Assembly (NCBI RefSeq): GCF_015845845.1
Contig: NZ_LDIG01000234.1
Span: 20,088-84,087 of the forward strand
Origin: Paenibacillus dendritiformis
Lineage (GTDB): Bacteria; Bacillota; Bacilli; Paenibacillales; Paenibacillaceae
DNA length: 64,000 nucleotides
Direction: 5' to 3'
This document shows, piece after piece, positions 18,257 through 26,583 of this stretch; the first letter of the stretch is position 1, and each line of letters begins with the position of its first letter. The notes beneath the pieces are model-generated. The model saw only the letters and a program-made list of their open reading frames with translations. It was not told where the DNA came from and did not search any database. Both the position numbers and the translations under genes were made by a program.

Positions 18257-20233
18257 ATGACCCGACGCAAAAATTATCGCCCTCTGCTCTGGATCGCCGC
18301 ACTTCTCATCGTAAGCTCCGTCTTGTATGTCCGCTTCTGGCCTTCTGAGTCGGTCCCATCCCTCGGTTCGGACATGCCGAAGAATATCGCTATGGAGCCC
18401 GTTACTCCGCAGAACGTCGAGACTCCGGCTGCAGAAGTGCTCAGTGAACGTATCGTTGAATATCATATCAATGTCAGATTGGACGAGTCCGCTCATCTGC
18501 TCCAGGGCGCCCAGACCGTAACGTGGATCAACCCGGGCAAAAAAACGGTGAACGAGCTCTACTTCCATCTGTATCCGAATGCATTCGAGTCTCCGGACAC
18601 GACCTTTATGCGGGAGTCGGGCGGCAGGCTGCGGGAAGATGCCATGCCGGCGGACGGATACGGCGGCATAAGCTTGACGGCGCTGGAGACGACCGACGGA
18701 ATGTCCTTAATGAACCGGATTGAATATGTCCAACCCGATGACGGCAATGCGAAGGACAAGACACTAATGAAAATTCGACTTCCTCAGCCGGTCAAGAGTT
18801 ATGAGAAAATTACGCTCACCATGAAATTCGAAGTAAAGCTGCCCAAAATATTTGCCCGCATGGGGTACGCGGAGAATTTCGTCATGGCCGGGCAATGGTT
18901 CCCCAAGCTGGCCGCTTATGAGAAGGTCGGGGTAAGGGGGCGCTCGGCAGAAGGCTGGAATCTGCACCAATACCATGGCAATTCCGAGTTTTACGCCAAT
19001 TATGGCATTTACAGCGTCAAAATTCAGGTTCCCGACACCTATACGGTCGCGGCAACGGGCTTCCCTACGAAGACGCCGGTCCTGGCGAACGGCCGCAAGA
19101 CGTATCAGTTCTATGCGGATGATGTTCATGACTTCGCGTGGGCCGCCTCGCCGAACTTCATCTATGCAGAGGAGCCGTTCTCCTCGCCGAATGTGCCGGG
19201 CGTGCGAATCAAGCTCTATCTCGATCCGAAGCATGAGAATTTGAAGGAACGCTATCTGTATGCGGTGAAGGCCGCGCTGACCAAGTTCAGCGAATGGTAC
19301 GGCCCGTATCCTTATTCGACCCTGTCCATTGTCGTCCCGCCCAAGGCGGCCAACGGCGCAGGCGGCATGGAATATCCCACGCTTGTGACCGCCTTCGGGG
19401 CGGAGGACGACAGCCCGGGATATAATCTGGAACGAACTGTCGTTCATGAGATCGGCCACCAATATTTCTACGGGCTGCTTGCCTCCAATGAATTCGAGGA
19501 AGCATGGATGGACGAGGGCTTCACCTCCTATGCCGAAGACAAGCTGATGGAGCATGAATTCGGGGTTACGCCGAATCTGGCCGTGGAAGGGAGCTATATG
19601 ACGGACCCGGCTCCGCTCAAGCTGGCGGCGTGGGAATACAAGGGCCATCGGCACTATGCCGAAAATGTGTACATGCGTTCCAAGCTGGTCCTGATCGCCA
19701 TCGAGAAGCAGGTCGGTGAAAAGACGATGCGCCGCATCATGCGGACATACACGCAAAAATACCGCTTCAAGCATCCGACGACCGCAGATTTCCAACGTGT
19801 CGTCGAGGAGGTCACCAAGCGGAAGTGGACCGATTTCTTCAACCAATATATTTACGGGAACCAGATGGCGGACTTCGCTGTCGAGGGGATCGATACCCGC
19901 GTCGTGGACAGTGAGGGAACCCCCCGCTACGAAGCCACGGTCCACATCGTGAAGAAGGGGGCCGATTATCCGAGCGTGCCGATTGTATTTCACTTCGCGG
20001 ATGGTAACACCACCCGCAAGGTGTGGAACGGAGACGGCGAACGGATGCAGTACCGGATCAGCCATACGGCGCCGCTGGACTGGGTCATGATCGACCCGCT
20101 CTATACGATTGTCGTTGAGAATAAGCATATCAACAATTATATGAAGGCGCATGTGGAGGAGCCCGTCCGCACCCGCGTCAATCTGTCCATCATCAAAATG
20201 CTTGAAATGATCTCGAGCGCAGTGGGGTGGTGA
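18257..20233 (+). CDS. Membrane-anchored M1-family metallopeptidase
   Basis: A 658-residue zinc peptidase. A basic start and one hydrophobic segment (about 12-28) suggest an uncleaved anchor or signal peptide, so the catalytic part is extracellular. The gluzincin site is HEIGHQYF followed about 18 residues later by EEAWMDEGF (third ligand Glu). GAGGMEYPTL precedes it, matching the GxMEN-type substrate motif of M1 enzymes with Tyr in place of Asn. ATG 18257 follows GGGAGGTAAG; the frame is open from 18233. It is followed within 5 bp by a membrane-protein gene, so the two are probably co-expressed. Substrate unknown. Confidence 0.88.
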   Translation: MTRRKNYRPLLWIAALLIVSSVLYVRFWPSESVPSLGSDMPKNIAMEPVTPQNVETPAAEVLSERIVEYHINVRLDESAHLLQGAQTVTWINPGKKTVNELYFHLYPNAFESPDTTFMRESGGRLREDAMPADGYGGISLTALETTDGMSLMNRIEYVQPDDGNAKDKTLMKIRLPQPVKSYEKITLTMKFEVKLPKIFARMGYAENFVMAGQWFPKLAAYEKVGVRGRSAEGWNLHQYHGNSEFYANYGIYSVKIQVPDTYTVAATGFPTKTPVLANGRKTYQFYADDVHDFAWAASPNFIYAEEPFSSPNVPGVRIKLYLDPKHENLKERYLYAVKAALTKFSEWYGPYPYSTLSIVVPPKAANGAGGMEYPTLVTAFGAEDDSPGYNLERTVVHEIGHQYFYGLLASNEFEEAWMDEGFTSYAEDKLMEHEFGVTPNLAVEGSYMTDPAPLKLAAWEYKGHRHYAENVYMRSKLVLIAIEKQVGEKTMRRIMRTYTQKYRFKHPTTADFQRVVEEVTKRKWTDFFNQYIYGNQMADFAVEGIDTRVVDSEGTPRYEATVHIVKKGADYPSVPIVFHFADGNTTRKVWNGDGERMQYRISHTAPLDWVMIDPLYTIVVENKHINNYMKAHVEEPVRTRVNLSIIKMLEMISSAVGW

Positions 20234-20238
20234 ATCGA

Positions 20239-21060
20239 ATGAAAGCCTATATGAGCCATGGTCTATCCTGGGTGAAGGAGCATATTTATATCGCAGTCAT
20301 CCTCTTCTTATATCAATTGTTATGGGGCTTCTTCGTCTATCGCTTCGTTGACGGCGCGGTGCTGCCCGTCCTGCAGCGTTATCCCGATCCCGCACCGACC
20401 GAGATGACGGCACGGCTGTTCCTGGCGGAGAGTCAATTCCATCTCATGAAGACGAACGATTACTTGCCCTTTCTATGGTCGTTGGCCGCCTTTATCTTCA
20501 TCCGTCTCCTGCTGACTCCATTCATCCGGGCGGGCGTATTCTATTCCATGGCACGGCAATCCGGGTCGGGGCCCGCTTTTTTCGAAGGAATCAAATCAAT
20601 CTGGAAGCCGATGCTGCTCCTCTACTGGCTTGAGACCTTGATTATCGCGCTTCCCGCCTACTGGTTCATCCCGCATGCCGTGCGTCAGTTCGCGGATCGT
20701 CCAACGCTGGCGGCCGTGATGACCGGCATCGTGCCTTACGCTGCCTTGTGGCTGCTGGGCGCATGGGTTCTCCGCCAGTTGTTCCTGTCGATGCAATTCG
20801 GGGCCGCATCGGAGCTCCCTATCCTGCATGCCCTCCTCCAAGGGATTCGACGCATGGCTCCGCTGCTGGGCTTGTCCGCTATATTCGCCGGCATTGCCCT
20901 GCTGTCCGGTCTTCTGTTCACCGCAGCGGCCATGTTCTGGACGGGGCTGACGGCGCTGATTCTGCAGCAGGCATTCCCTGCCGTCCGCACGGTGCTGCAG
21001 CTGTGGGGATTATCCTCCAGATTTTCGGTATGGCAGCAATCGGGAACGGCAGAGAAATAA
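20239..21060 (+). CDS. Polytopic membrane protein, partner of the M1 peptidase
   Basis: A 273-residue protein with about six hydrophobic segments, beginning with KAYMSHGLSWVKEHIYIAVI. No catalytic motifs. ATG 20239 lies five bases after the peptidase stop and follows GGGGTGG; a GTG at 20227 overlaps the peptidase. Tight spacing implies one transcript and possibly a membrane complex. I do not recognise the family with confidence. Confidence 0.75.
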   Translation: MKAYMSHGLSWVKEHIYIAVILFLYQLLWGFFVYRFVDGAVLPVLQRYPDPAPTEMTARLFLAESQFHLMKTNDYLPFLWSLAAFIFIRLLLTPFIRAGVFYSMARQSGSGPAFFEGIKSIWKPMLLLYWLETLIIALPAYWFIPHAVRQFADRPTLAAVMTGIVPYAALWLLGAWVLRQLFLSMQFGAASELPILHALLQGIRRMAPLLGLSAIFAGIALLSGLLFTAAAMFWTGLTALILQQAFPAVRTVLQLWGLSSRFSVWQQSGTAEK

Positions 21061-21116
21061 GGCGAGTGAAGAGGCTATTTTCTGTCCGATAGAGGTTAAT
21101 CCCTGCCCATAACTCC

Positions 21117-21167
21117 AAAAAACTTGTCCATTTCGTCACACCGTGGCGATCCGGGCAAGTTTTTTTG
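21117..21167. terminator. Bidirectional terminator
   Basis: AAAAAACTTGTCC pairs with GGGCAAGTTTTTTT. It closes the M1 peptidase operon. Confidence 0.8.
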
Positions 21168-21188
21168 GTATTTATGGACAAAAAGTAT

Positions 21189-21217
21189 TTGTCAAAGCAA
21201 AAAAGGTCTGTTACAAT
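21189..21217 (+). promoter_or_regulatory. SigA-type promoter for the riboswitch-NlpC/P60 unit
   Basis: TTGTCA, 17 bp, TACAAT. It lies about 100 bp upstream of the riboswitch aptamer, giving a leader of roughly 225 bases. Confidence 0.75.
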
Positions 21218-21315
21218 AAGTCGTAGATTTATTACAACTTTGTCATGAAAGCGGCAATATCTCTTGCATTTTTGTTACATATCATTGAACCTAAAACTTT
21301 GACAAAGGATGCCGA

Positions 21316-21432
21316 ATTTCCGGATGTCCGGAAAGCGGGGGAACCAGTTTTTTGGGTGAATTGATCTCATTCGCTTCGATCAGAGATCATAGGGGACCTT
21401 CAACCGAACCCTCCAGCTAACCTCGCAGGCAA
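21316..21432 (+). promoter_or_regulatory. c-di-AMP riboswitch (ydaO/yuaA leader)
   Basis: The conserved blocks of the ydaO/yuaA RNA appear in order: CCGGAAAGCGGGGGAACCAG, TTGGGTGAAT, a variable arm GATCTCATTC...GATCAGAGATC, ATAGGGGACCTTCAACCGAA, CCCTCCAGCTAACCTCGCAG and GC...GGAAGG. Such RNAs bind c-di-AMP and typically switch off genes for cell wall hydrolases and osmolyte or potassium transport. Here the regulated gene is an NlpC/P60 hydrolase, a classic target. No separate terminator hairpin is evident between the aptamer and the TTG start, so control could be at translation or through a mutually exclusive 3' stem. Confidence 0.95.
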
Positions 21433-21449
21433 GGAAGGGGCTTTATCAT

Positions 21450-21923
21450 TTGAAGAAGAAGCTGGTAACTGCTGCATTGGGGCTTGGCCTCCTGTTCTCT
21501 TTCAGCGCAGGCAGCGCATTTGCAGCCACGAAGATGGATTCGACGATCGACGATTTGCTGGGTATTTCTTACATGTATGGCGGAACGACAACAAGTGGCT
21601 TCGATTGTTCTGGCTTCACGAAGTATGTATTCGACAAATTCAACATTGATCTGCCGCGTTCGTCTTCTTCCCAATTCGAAGTTGGCGAGAAGGTCAGCAA
21701 GAGCGATCTTCGTCCTGGCGACTTGGTCTTTTTTGACACTAGCGGCGGCAATGGCGTATCGCATGTCGGCATCTATGTCGGAGACGGCAAGTTCGCCCAT
21801 GCTTCGACGAACAAGGGCACGCGCATTGATGAGTTGAGCATGGATTACTATGAAAAGCGTTATGTTGGTGCTCGCCGCGTCATGAGCGAGAAGGAGTATA
21901 CCACCTACGCTACGGAAGAGTAG
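21450..21923 (+). CDS. Secreted NlpC/P60 peptidoglycan endopeptidase
   Basis: A 157-residue exported hydrolase. The signal peptide (about 1-26, KKKLVTAALGLGLLFSFSAG then SAFA) precedes a single NlpC/P60 domain with catalytic Cys53 (DCSGF), His105 (SHVGIYVG) and His117 (FAHAST). These enzymes cut D-Glu-diaminopimelate links in stem peptides. There are no LysM or SH3 wall-binding domains, so it is a minimal enzyme. It starts at TTG 21450 after AAGGAAGGGG. The c-di-AMP riboswitch upstream ties hydrolase synthesis to turgor or c-di-AMP level. Confidence 0.95.
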   Translation: MKKKLVTAALGLGLLFSFSAGSAFAATKMDSTIDDLLGISYMYGGTTTSGFDCSGFTKYVFDKFNIDLPRSSSSQFEVGEKVSKSDLRPGDLVFFDTSGGNGVSHVGIYVGDGKFAHASTNKGTRIDELSMDYYEKRYVGARRVMSEKEYTTYATEE

Positions 21924-21951
21924 TACCGCAATCATTTTTATATTGGTTACC

Positions 21952-21994
21952 TAACCCGATGGGAAGCGAATACTCGCTGCTTATCGGGTTTTTA
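21952..21994 (+). terminator. Terminator of the NlpC/P60 gene
   Basis: AACCCGAT pairs with ATCGGGTT around GGGAAGCGAATACTCGCTGCTT (itself able to fold), followed by TTTT. Confidence 0.8.
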
Positions 21995-22021
21995 CATTTC
22001 CTTGCCATTGAGTCTGGACTA

Positions 22022-22094
22022 TAAATCATATGCTTGCTGGCACGGATACGTTCTGGTCATTTGCCAGCAGAAAAGAAAACCAATCTATGATTTA
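22022..22094. repeat. Nested inverted repeat
   Basis: TAAATCATA (22022-22030) pairs with TATGATTTA (22086-22094), and inside it TGCTGGCA (22035-22042) pairs with TGCCAGCA (22062-22069). The 73-bp element sits alone between two genes and is not followed by a T tract in either direction. Confidence 0.5.
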
Positions 22095-22168
22095 CCCCGT
22101 TTTGCCTCAATTAGAACTGGATTTTGAATTCCGATGATCGAGGGTCCAGCTTCCCCCTCATAAAGAGC

Positions 22169-22199
22169 GCAGACTGCCTCATCCAGCAAGGCAGTCTGC
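22169..22199 (-). terminator. Hairpin downstream of the coiled-coil gene
   Basis: GCAGACTGCC and GGCAGTCTGC form a perfect 10-bp stem with an 11-base loop, about 65 bp after the stop codon on minus. The T tract is poor (CTCTTTATG). Confidence 0.5.
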
Positions 22200-22264
22200 T
22201 CGGGCCGAACAGAAGAGCTCTTGGCTTACTCTCCTACCTCATCTGTCTTCAGCAAGACCGGCAT

Positions 22265-22672
22265 TTATTCGCCATGACGCTCCATATTGCGATGTTTCTC
22301 GTGGAACAGTCTGCCTTCTTTGCCCAGCTTTTCCCTCAACTCTTGTCGAATCTGCTTGCTGGTCTTGCCTTCGGTCGCAATGCCATGCTTTTTCGCAAGC
22401 AGTTGTATTTTTTTCTCGTGCAGCGATTTCATCTGCTTCCGCAATTCTTGCATCTGCGTCTTGATCTGCTCCAATTCCTTGTCCGTATCGGCCGCTTGGA
22501 CGGAACTGCCCTTATCCGCCGCGTTCTTCGGCTGCGCGGTATCCGATACGACCTGTCCGGAAGGCTGCCACTGGGCTGCTTCATTGGCGCTGCCCGCTTC
22601 TGCCGCGGCCGGAGAGGCGAGCAGCAGAAGCATGAGGGTCGTCCATGCTGCTACGGCTGGTGTCCGCTTCAT
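22265..22672 (-). CDS. Secreted small coiled-coil protein, unknown
   Basis: A 135-residue protein with a signal peptide (KRTPAVAAWTTLMLLLLASP then AAA). A polar linker follows, then a charged helical region (TDKELEQIKTQMQELRKQMK, SLHEKKIQLLAKKHGI) suited to a coiled coil, and a His-rich tail. ATG 22672 follows AAGGAGGTGG, while the frame extends to 22720. No family recognised. Its position near envelope proteins and its export suggest a wall or membrane-associated role, which is inference. Confidence 0.75.
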   Translation of the reverse strand: MKRTPAVAAWTTLMLLLLASPAAAEAGSANEAAQWQPSGQVVSDTAQPKNAADKGSSVQAADTDKELEQIKTQMQELRKQMKSLHEKKIQLLAKKHGIATEGKTSKQIRQELREKLGKEGRLFHEKHRNMERHGE

Positions 22673-22775
22673 GAGTATCCACCTCCTTATGCCGAAGTTG
22701 GTACTAGTATGTTCATCCAACCTGAAACGAAACTGAAAGGAGGCTAAAAGTTTGTTCAGGTCTGCTAGAAAGTCG

Positions 22776-23822
22776 TTATTTGTCCAACGTGAACTCCCCG
22801 GAACGGGTCCGGACCTTCAGCATCGTTCCGCCGTTGCCGAATGCCCCGCGTACCGTGTGGTCATTCTCGTCCTGTTCCTCGTAACGCATGCCGTCCCAAC
22901 GGATGCGGGCACTGCCCGAGCCTCCGCTGAAGTCGACCGCCAAGTCTGCCGGCTCCTGGGTCAGGTTCACTGTTACATTGCCGCTGGACGCCTTCAGTTC
23001 CGCATCGTACCTCAGCTCATCGGCTTCAATCGTAATGTTGCCGGAGCCCGATTCGCCGTTCAGCTTTGCATGTCCGTCCGATAATCTCGCATTTCCGCTG
23101 CTCGTACGGAAGTTCAACACGCTGGACTCATATTGCTCCACCCGAAGGTTGCCGGAGAGAGCAATGGCTTCCATCTCAACCGCTTCGATATCTTGGACGC
23201 GAATATTGCCGCTCTTCGTCTGAACCGTGAAGGATTCGGCATGGATGTCCCCCGTCGCAATATCTCCCGATCCGGCCTGCAGCGCGGCGGTCCGCGCCTC
23301 GATCCCGTTCATGCGGATATTGCCGCTTCCCGAGGTGACCTCCATTAAGGCGCTATTGAGGTTCTCCGCCTCCACATTGGCGCTTCCCGCCGCAACCTGA
23401 AGCGCGTTCCACTGCTGTTCCGGCAGCTCGACCGTCAGCTTGACATCGAAAATATGAACGCCGAAATTCACGCCTTCAGGCAGCTCAACACTTAATTGAA
23501 GCGTATCCCCGTGCGGGGTCGCCTTCAGGTCAAGGCGGTCCGCATCATTGTGGCTGACTCGTCCGTGCAAGCGGGCGACAATATCGCCCGTATTTCCGGG
23601 CATCATCTCCACATCCACGCTTCCGGTCTCGACAGCTACATTTTTTATCCCGGCCGCAGCAACCGACTTCTCGATATGTACCTCCTTGGTCGCCGTGTTG
23701 AGCAGACTGTCGCCCGCCTGTGAGAGCCATTCGCCAGACTTATCCGCCATAGCAGGATTGAACATAAACACGACTCCGATTACCCCCGCAATGATTAACA
23801 ATACCCCGATAACTTTTCTCAT
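22776..23822 (-). CDS. DUF4097-family beta-helix protein (YvlB-like)
   Basis: A 348-residue protein with an N-terminal membrane helix (about 3-24) and a body of short repeated beta strands typical of the DUF4097 / putative adhesin fold: VTSGSGNIRMNGIEA, LQAGSGDIATGDIHAE, VQTKSGNIRVQDIEA, LSGNLRVEQYES, FRTSSGNARLSDGHA and SGSGNITIEADE, each about 20 residues. ATG 23822 follows AGGAG. In Bacillus and Paenibacillus this family often follows DUF1700 or PspC genes in membrane-stress operons; those partners are absent here. Molecular role unknown. Confidence 0.88.
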   Translation of the reverse strand: MRKVIGVLLIIAGVIGVVFMFNPAMADKSGEWLSQAGDSLLNTATKEVHIEKSVAAAGIKNVAVETGSVDVEMMPGNTGDIVARLHGRVSHNDADRLDLKATPHGDTLQLSVELPEGVNFGVHIFDVKLTVELPEQQWNALQVAAGSANVEAENLNSALMEVTSGSGNIRMNGIEARTAALQAGSGDIATGDIHAESFTVQTKSGNIRVQDIEAVEMEAIALSGNLRVEQYESSVLNFRTSSGNARLSDGHAKLNGESGSGNITIEADELRYDAELKASSGNVTVNLTQEPADLAVDFSGGSGSARIRWDGMRYEEQDENDHTVRGAFGNGGTMLKVRTRSGEFTLDK

Positions 23823-24063
23823 ATCTCTTCTCCTATAAGCGCCCGTTTTTTACAGATGGACACGCGATCCGCCTGATTGATCTGTTTCAGTATAGCACGC
23901 CGAGCCGTATCCATCTCCGGTCGGACGAAGTAAACGAAACCCGACTTAGGTCCAGTTCGTGGAAACGAATGGGTTACCGATAGAGCTGTCCGTGTAAAAA
24001 ATGCCCCATCAAAACGATCTAACTAAGAAGCGCCGCCCCCGGAGGCGCGGCCCCAATACGTTC

Positions 24064-24090
24064 AGCGGCGGAGCTTCGTGCTCCGCCGCT
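24064..24090. repeat. Perfect hairpin after the AraC/GyrI gene
   Basis: AGCGGCGGAGC and GCTCCGCCGCT pair perfectly (11 bp) around TTCGT. A second GC-rich arm lies at 24031-24051. There is no T tract on the minus side, so it may be a terminator without a U run or an mRNA-stabilising hairpin. Confidence 0.55.
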
Positions 24091-24105
24091 AATTCATATA
24101 CCGAT

Positions 24106-24999
24106 TTACTTCCGCTCATCCCCGTTGCATATCGGTATATAGATTTTGATTCTCATCTCATCCGGATAAGAAGACTTCATCACGTCCGTCACCTCGAAAT
24201 CGGGCCCCTCCCTGCGGTCATAGTTCGACTGGGGAAGCCAGGTGCCGTAAATATAATCCCGAACCTCCTGCACCGTATGGGCCGGTCCGTATGCCTTGAA
24301 CTCCGCATAGGTCCCTGCCGGAAGGTGCATATGAACATAACCGGGCTCCAATTGGCCGGCATCGATGCCGGGCTGTACCTCCTCCCCGACTACGAACGTA
24401 AACTCGCCGTTGTCCTCGAACTCGCAGGACACACCGTACGCCATGTTGGGCGCCGCCGGGCTGGGGATGCGCGCATAGCGCTGACATGCTCCGAACTCCC
24501 GATAGAAGTCCGGAATCTCCGCATAGTGCCGATCATCATTCAAGCTCGTTCGATAAGCATATCCTACAATCTCCTTGCCCGGCAGGTCTGCAATGGTTGG
24601 CTTCATCAAAGCATCATTCCCCTTTCGGATTGACGATTCGTCAATGAAATTTATTTTTTCCTGGCGCGGATAGGCCAGATCCGCCTTACGGTACTTGCCC
24701 GGCGATATGCCGAAGCAGTTCTCGAAAGCGCGGGTAAATGACTCCTGAGACTTGTACTGATAGGCAAGAGCAATCTCGAGAATGCTGTTGCCGGTGCTTC
24801 TCAGCGCTTGGGCCGCTTCCGACAACCTCCGCTTGCGGATATACTCCTGAACCGTGAAGCCGGAGATGGCCCGGAACATGCGCTGGAAATGAAACGGCGA
24901 ATACCATGCTTGGGCGGCGATGTCCGCAATGCGCAGCTCTTCCTGGAGATGGTCTTCAATATACTCGATCGCATCTTGAATTCTTCGATAGTCGTTCAT
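24106..24999 (-). CDS. AraC-family regulator with GyrI-like effector domain
   Basis: A 297-residue regulator. The AraC double helix-turn-helix is N-terminal (about 8-105: IADIAAQAWYSPFHFQRMFR, ALAYQYKSQESFTRAFENCF, GISPGKYRK), followed by a GyrI-like / Rob-type ligand-binding domain (about 125-297: VGYAYRTSL, YGVSCEFEDNGEFTFVVGEE, LPAGTYAEFKAYGP). Proteins of this layout are often multidrug or stress sensors. ATG 24999 follows GAGGATGAG; the frame opens at ATG 25035. No co-directional target gene is adjacent, so the regulon is not predicted. Confidence 0.9.
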   Translation of the reverse strand: MNDYRRIQDAIEYIEDHLQEELRIADIAAQAWYSPFHFQRMFRAISGFTVQEYIRKRRLSEAAQALRSTGNSILEIALAYQYKSQESFTRAFENCFGISPGKYRKADLAYPRQEKINFIDESSIRKGNDALMKPTIADLPGKEIVGYAYRTSLNDDRHYAEIPDFYREFGACQRYARIPSPAAPNMAYGVSCEFEDNGEFTFVVGEEVQPGIDAGQLEPGYVHMHLPAGTYAEFKAYGPAHTVQEVRDYIYGTWLPQSNYDRREGPDFEVTDVMKSSYPDEMRIKIYIPICNGDERK

Positions 25000-25263
25000 C
25001 TCATCCTCTACCCTCTGTTTGTTATCTACTGTCATTATGCCGTATTTCGGTGCCGATTTCTTGATAATCCGTGCGGGATATTCCAGGGCTCATATGGAGT
25101 TGGTATGTCCGGCTGAAGCTGCCTCGTTCGGCTATGTATGAAGGCTTGTGACGTGTGTAGCCCGGGACCCCAAACGGACATGTCCACATCCGTTTTCGGA
25201 CAGGCGGATCCCCGCTTCTTCCCGGATGTTGAAGTTTGGAGCATGTCCTGAGCGCTCGACTGT

Positions 25264-25455
25264 CAAAAAATCCGGCAAAAATGCAGCTTTTTACCGTCAC
25301 CCCCTTAACGAAGAAGAGAATCCTGCAAATCTGCATCAATTTCGGGCCATTTCTGCCTATCTTGTAAGATTACGGGATAAAAGCTGCCGCTGTGCAGGAA
25401 TTCTGTCGCCTTCGCCATCCGGAGCGAGAAATTGCTGTAAAATTGCAGGAAGCGA
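25264..25455 (+). repeat. Dispersed spaced-palindrome repeat, copy B
   Basis: Cores at 25274-25285, 25324-25335, 25385-25396 and 25436-25447, giving spacings of 50, 61 and 51 bp. Core sequences are GGCAAAAATGCA, TGCAAATCTGCA, TGCCGCTGTGCA and TGTAAAATTGCA. The second core is flanked by AATCC and TCAATTT exactly as in copy A. It lies between the AraC/GyrI gene and exoA. The rest of the 25.0-25.6 kb gap holds no gene. Confidence 0.8.
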
Positions 25456-25551
25456 GTCGCAGATGATGCGAGTCTCGCGATCCGCATACCGAATACGGCT
25501 GCTCGACATGCTCCGCAGGGTATCAACAGCAGCGCAAGCACTCCGGCATGC

Positions 25552-25576
25552 AAAAAACCGCAGCTTCAAGCTGCGG
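25552..25576 (-). terminator. Terminator of exoA
   Basis: On minus, CCGCAGCTTGAAGCTGCGG is a near-perfect stem followed by TTTTTTG. It lies 19 bp after the stop codon. Confidence 0.9.
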
Positions 25577-25594
25577 CACATCTGTAATACAGGT

Positions 25595-26371
25595 TCACTT
25601 CGTTGCCTCCGCCGGGATATCCTCCATCTCCAGGATGATGGGACAGTGATCGCTGCCGGTAATGGCCGCGTCAATCTCCGCGTCCTTGATATATTCCTTC
25701 AAGCGGGCGGAGACAAGAAAATAATCAATCCGCCAACCGATATTCCGTTCCCGCACCTTCGGCATGAACGACCACCATGTATAAGCGTCCGTCCGGTCCG
25801 GATAGCGATGGCGGAACGTGTCGGTAAATCCCGCATCCAGCAGCCGGGTCATCTTCTCCCGCTCTTCCGGAGTGAAGCCGGAGTTGCCGTGGTTCGATTT
25901 CGCATTTTTCAGATCGATCTCTTGATGAGCCACGTTCAAATCGCCGCACACGATAACCGGCTTGCGGGCATCCAGCTCCTGCAAGTAGCGGCGGAAGCGC
26001 TCCTCCCACTGCAGCCGGTATTCCAGCCGGGACAGATCCCGCTTCGCGTTGGGCGTATACACCGTAACGAGGTAAAAAGACTCGAATTCCAGCGTAATGA
26101 TCCGCCCCTCCGGTTCACTGTCCTCCTCCATGCCATAGCGTACCGAGAGCGGCTCGATTCTCGTAAAAACGGCGGTGCCGGAGTATCCTTTTTTCTCCGC
26201 ATAATTCCAATATTGCCGATACTTATCGCCCAGCTCCAGGCAGATCTGCCCCTCCTGCAGCTTCGTCTCCTGCACGCAAAAAATATCGGCATCGCTTGCC
26301 CTGAAGTAGTCGATAAACCCTTTATTGACGCAGGCCCGCAGACCGTTGACGTTCCACGAAATCAGCTTCAT
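25595..26371 (-). CDS. exoA: Exodeoxyribonuclease III (AP endonuclease)
   Basis: A 258-residue DNA repair enzyme of the Xth/ExoA family acting at abasic sites and 3' blocked ends. Active-site motifs in order: SWNVNGLRA (Asn), CVQETKLQ (metal Glu), VTVYTPNA (Tyr), VCGDLNVAHQEIDL (Asp/Asn), FTDTFRHRYP, WRIDYFLVS and TGSDHCPI (catalytic Asp-His). ATG 26371 (KLISWNVNG) has AAGGAG ten bases upstream; the frame extends to 26458 but that part is not family-like. Monocistronic, with its own terminator. Confidence 0.96.
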   Translation of the reverse strand: MKLISWNVNGLRACVNKGFIDYFRASDADIFCVQETKLQEGQICLELGDKYRQYWNYAEKKGYSGTAVFTRIEPLSVRYGMEEDSEPEGRIITLEFESFYLVTVYTPNAKRDLSRLEYRLQWEERFRRYLQELDARKPVIVCGDLNVAHQEIDLKNAKSNHGNSGFTPEEREKMTRLLDAGFTDTFRHRYPDRTDAYTWWSFMPKVRERNIGWRIDYFLVSARLKEYIKDAEIDAAITGSDHCPIILEMEDIPAEATK

Positions 26372-26583
26372 CCCCATTATCTCCTTATGATAGCCACGTT
26401 TTGTTACTGCTAGTGTAACATAGTTGTCCGGCCCGACGGGAGAGAGCTCTATAGACATTCGCGATTTATAAAATATTTGTTTGCCGTTGGATGAGACATA
26501 GGAAAATATTGATGCAAGAAGGCTGCCGCGAATCTCTCAGCGGAGATGCCCGGCCAGCCGATTCGCCGCTTCACAGAACGACG

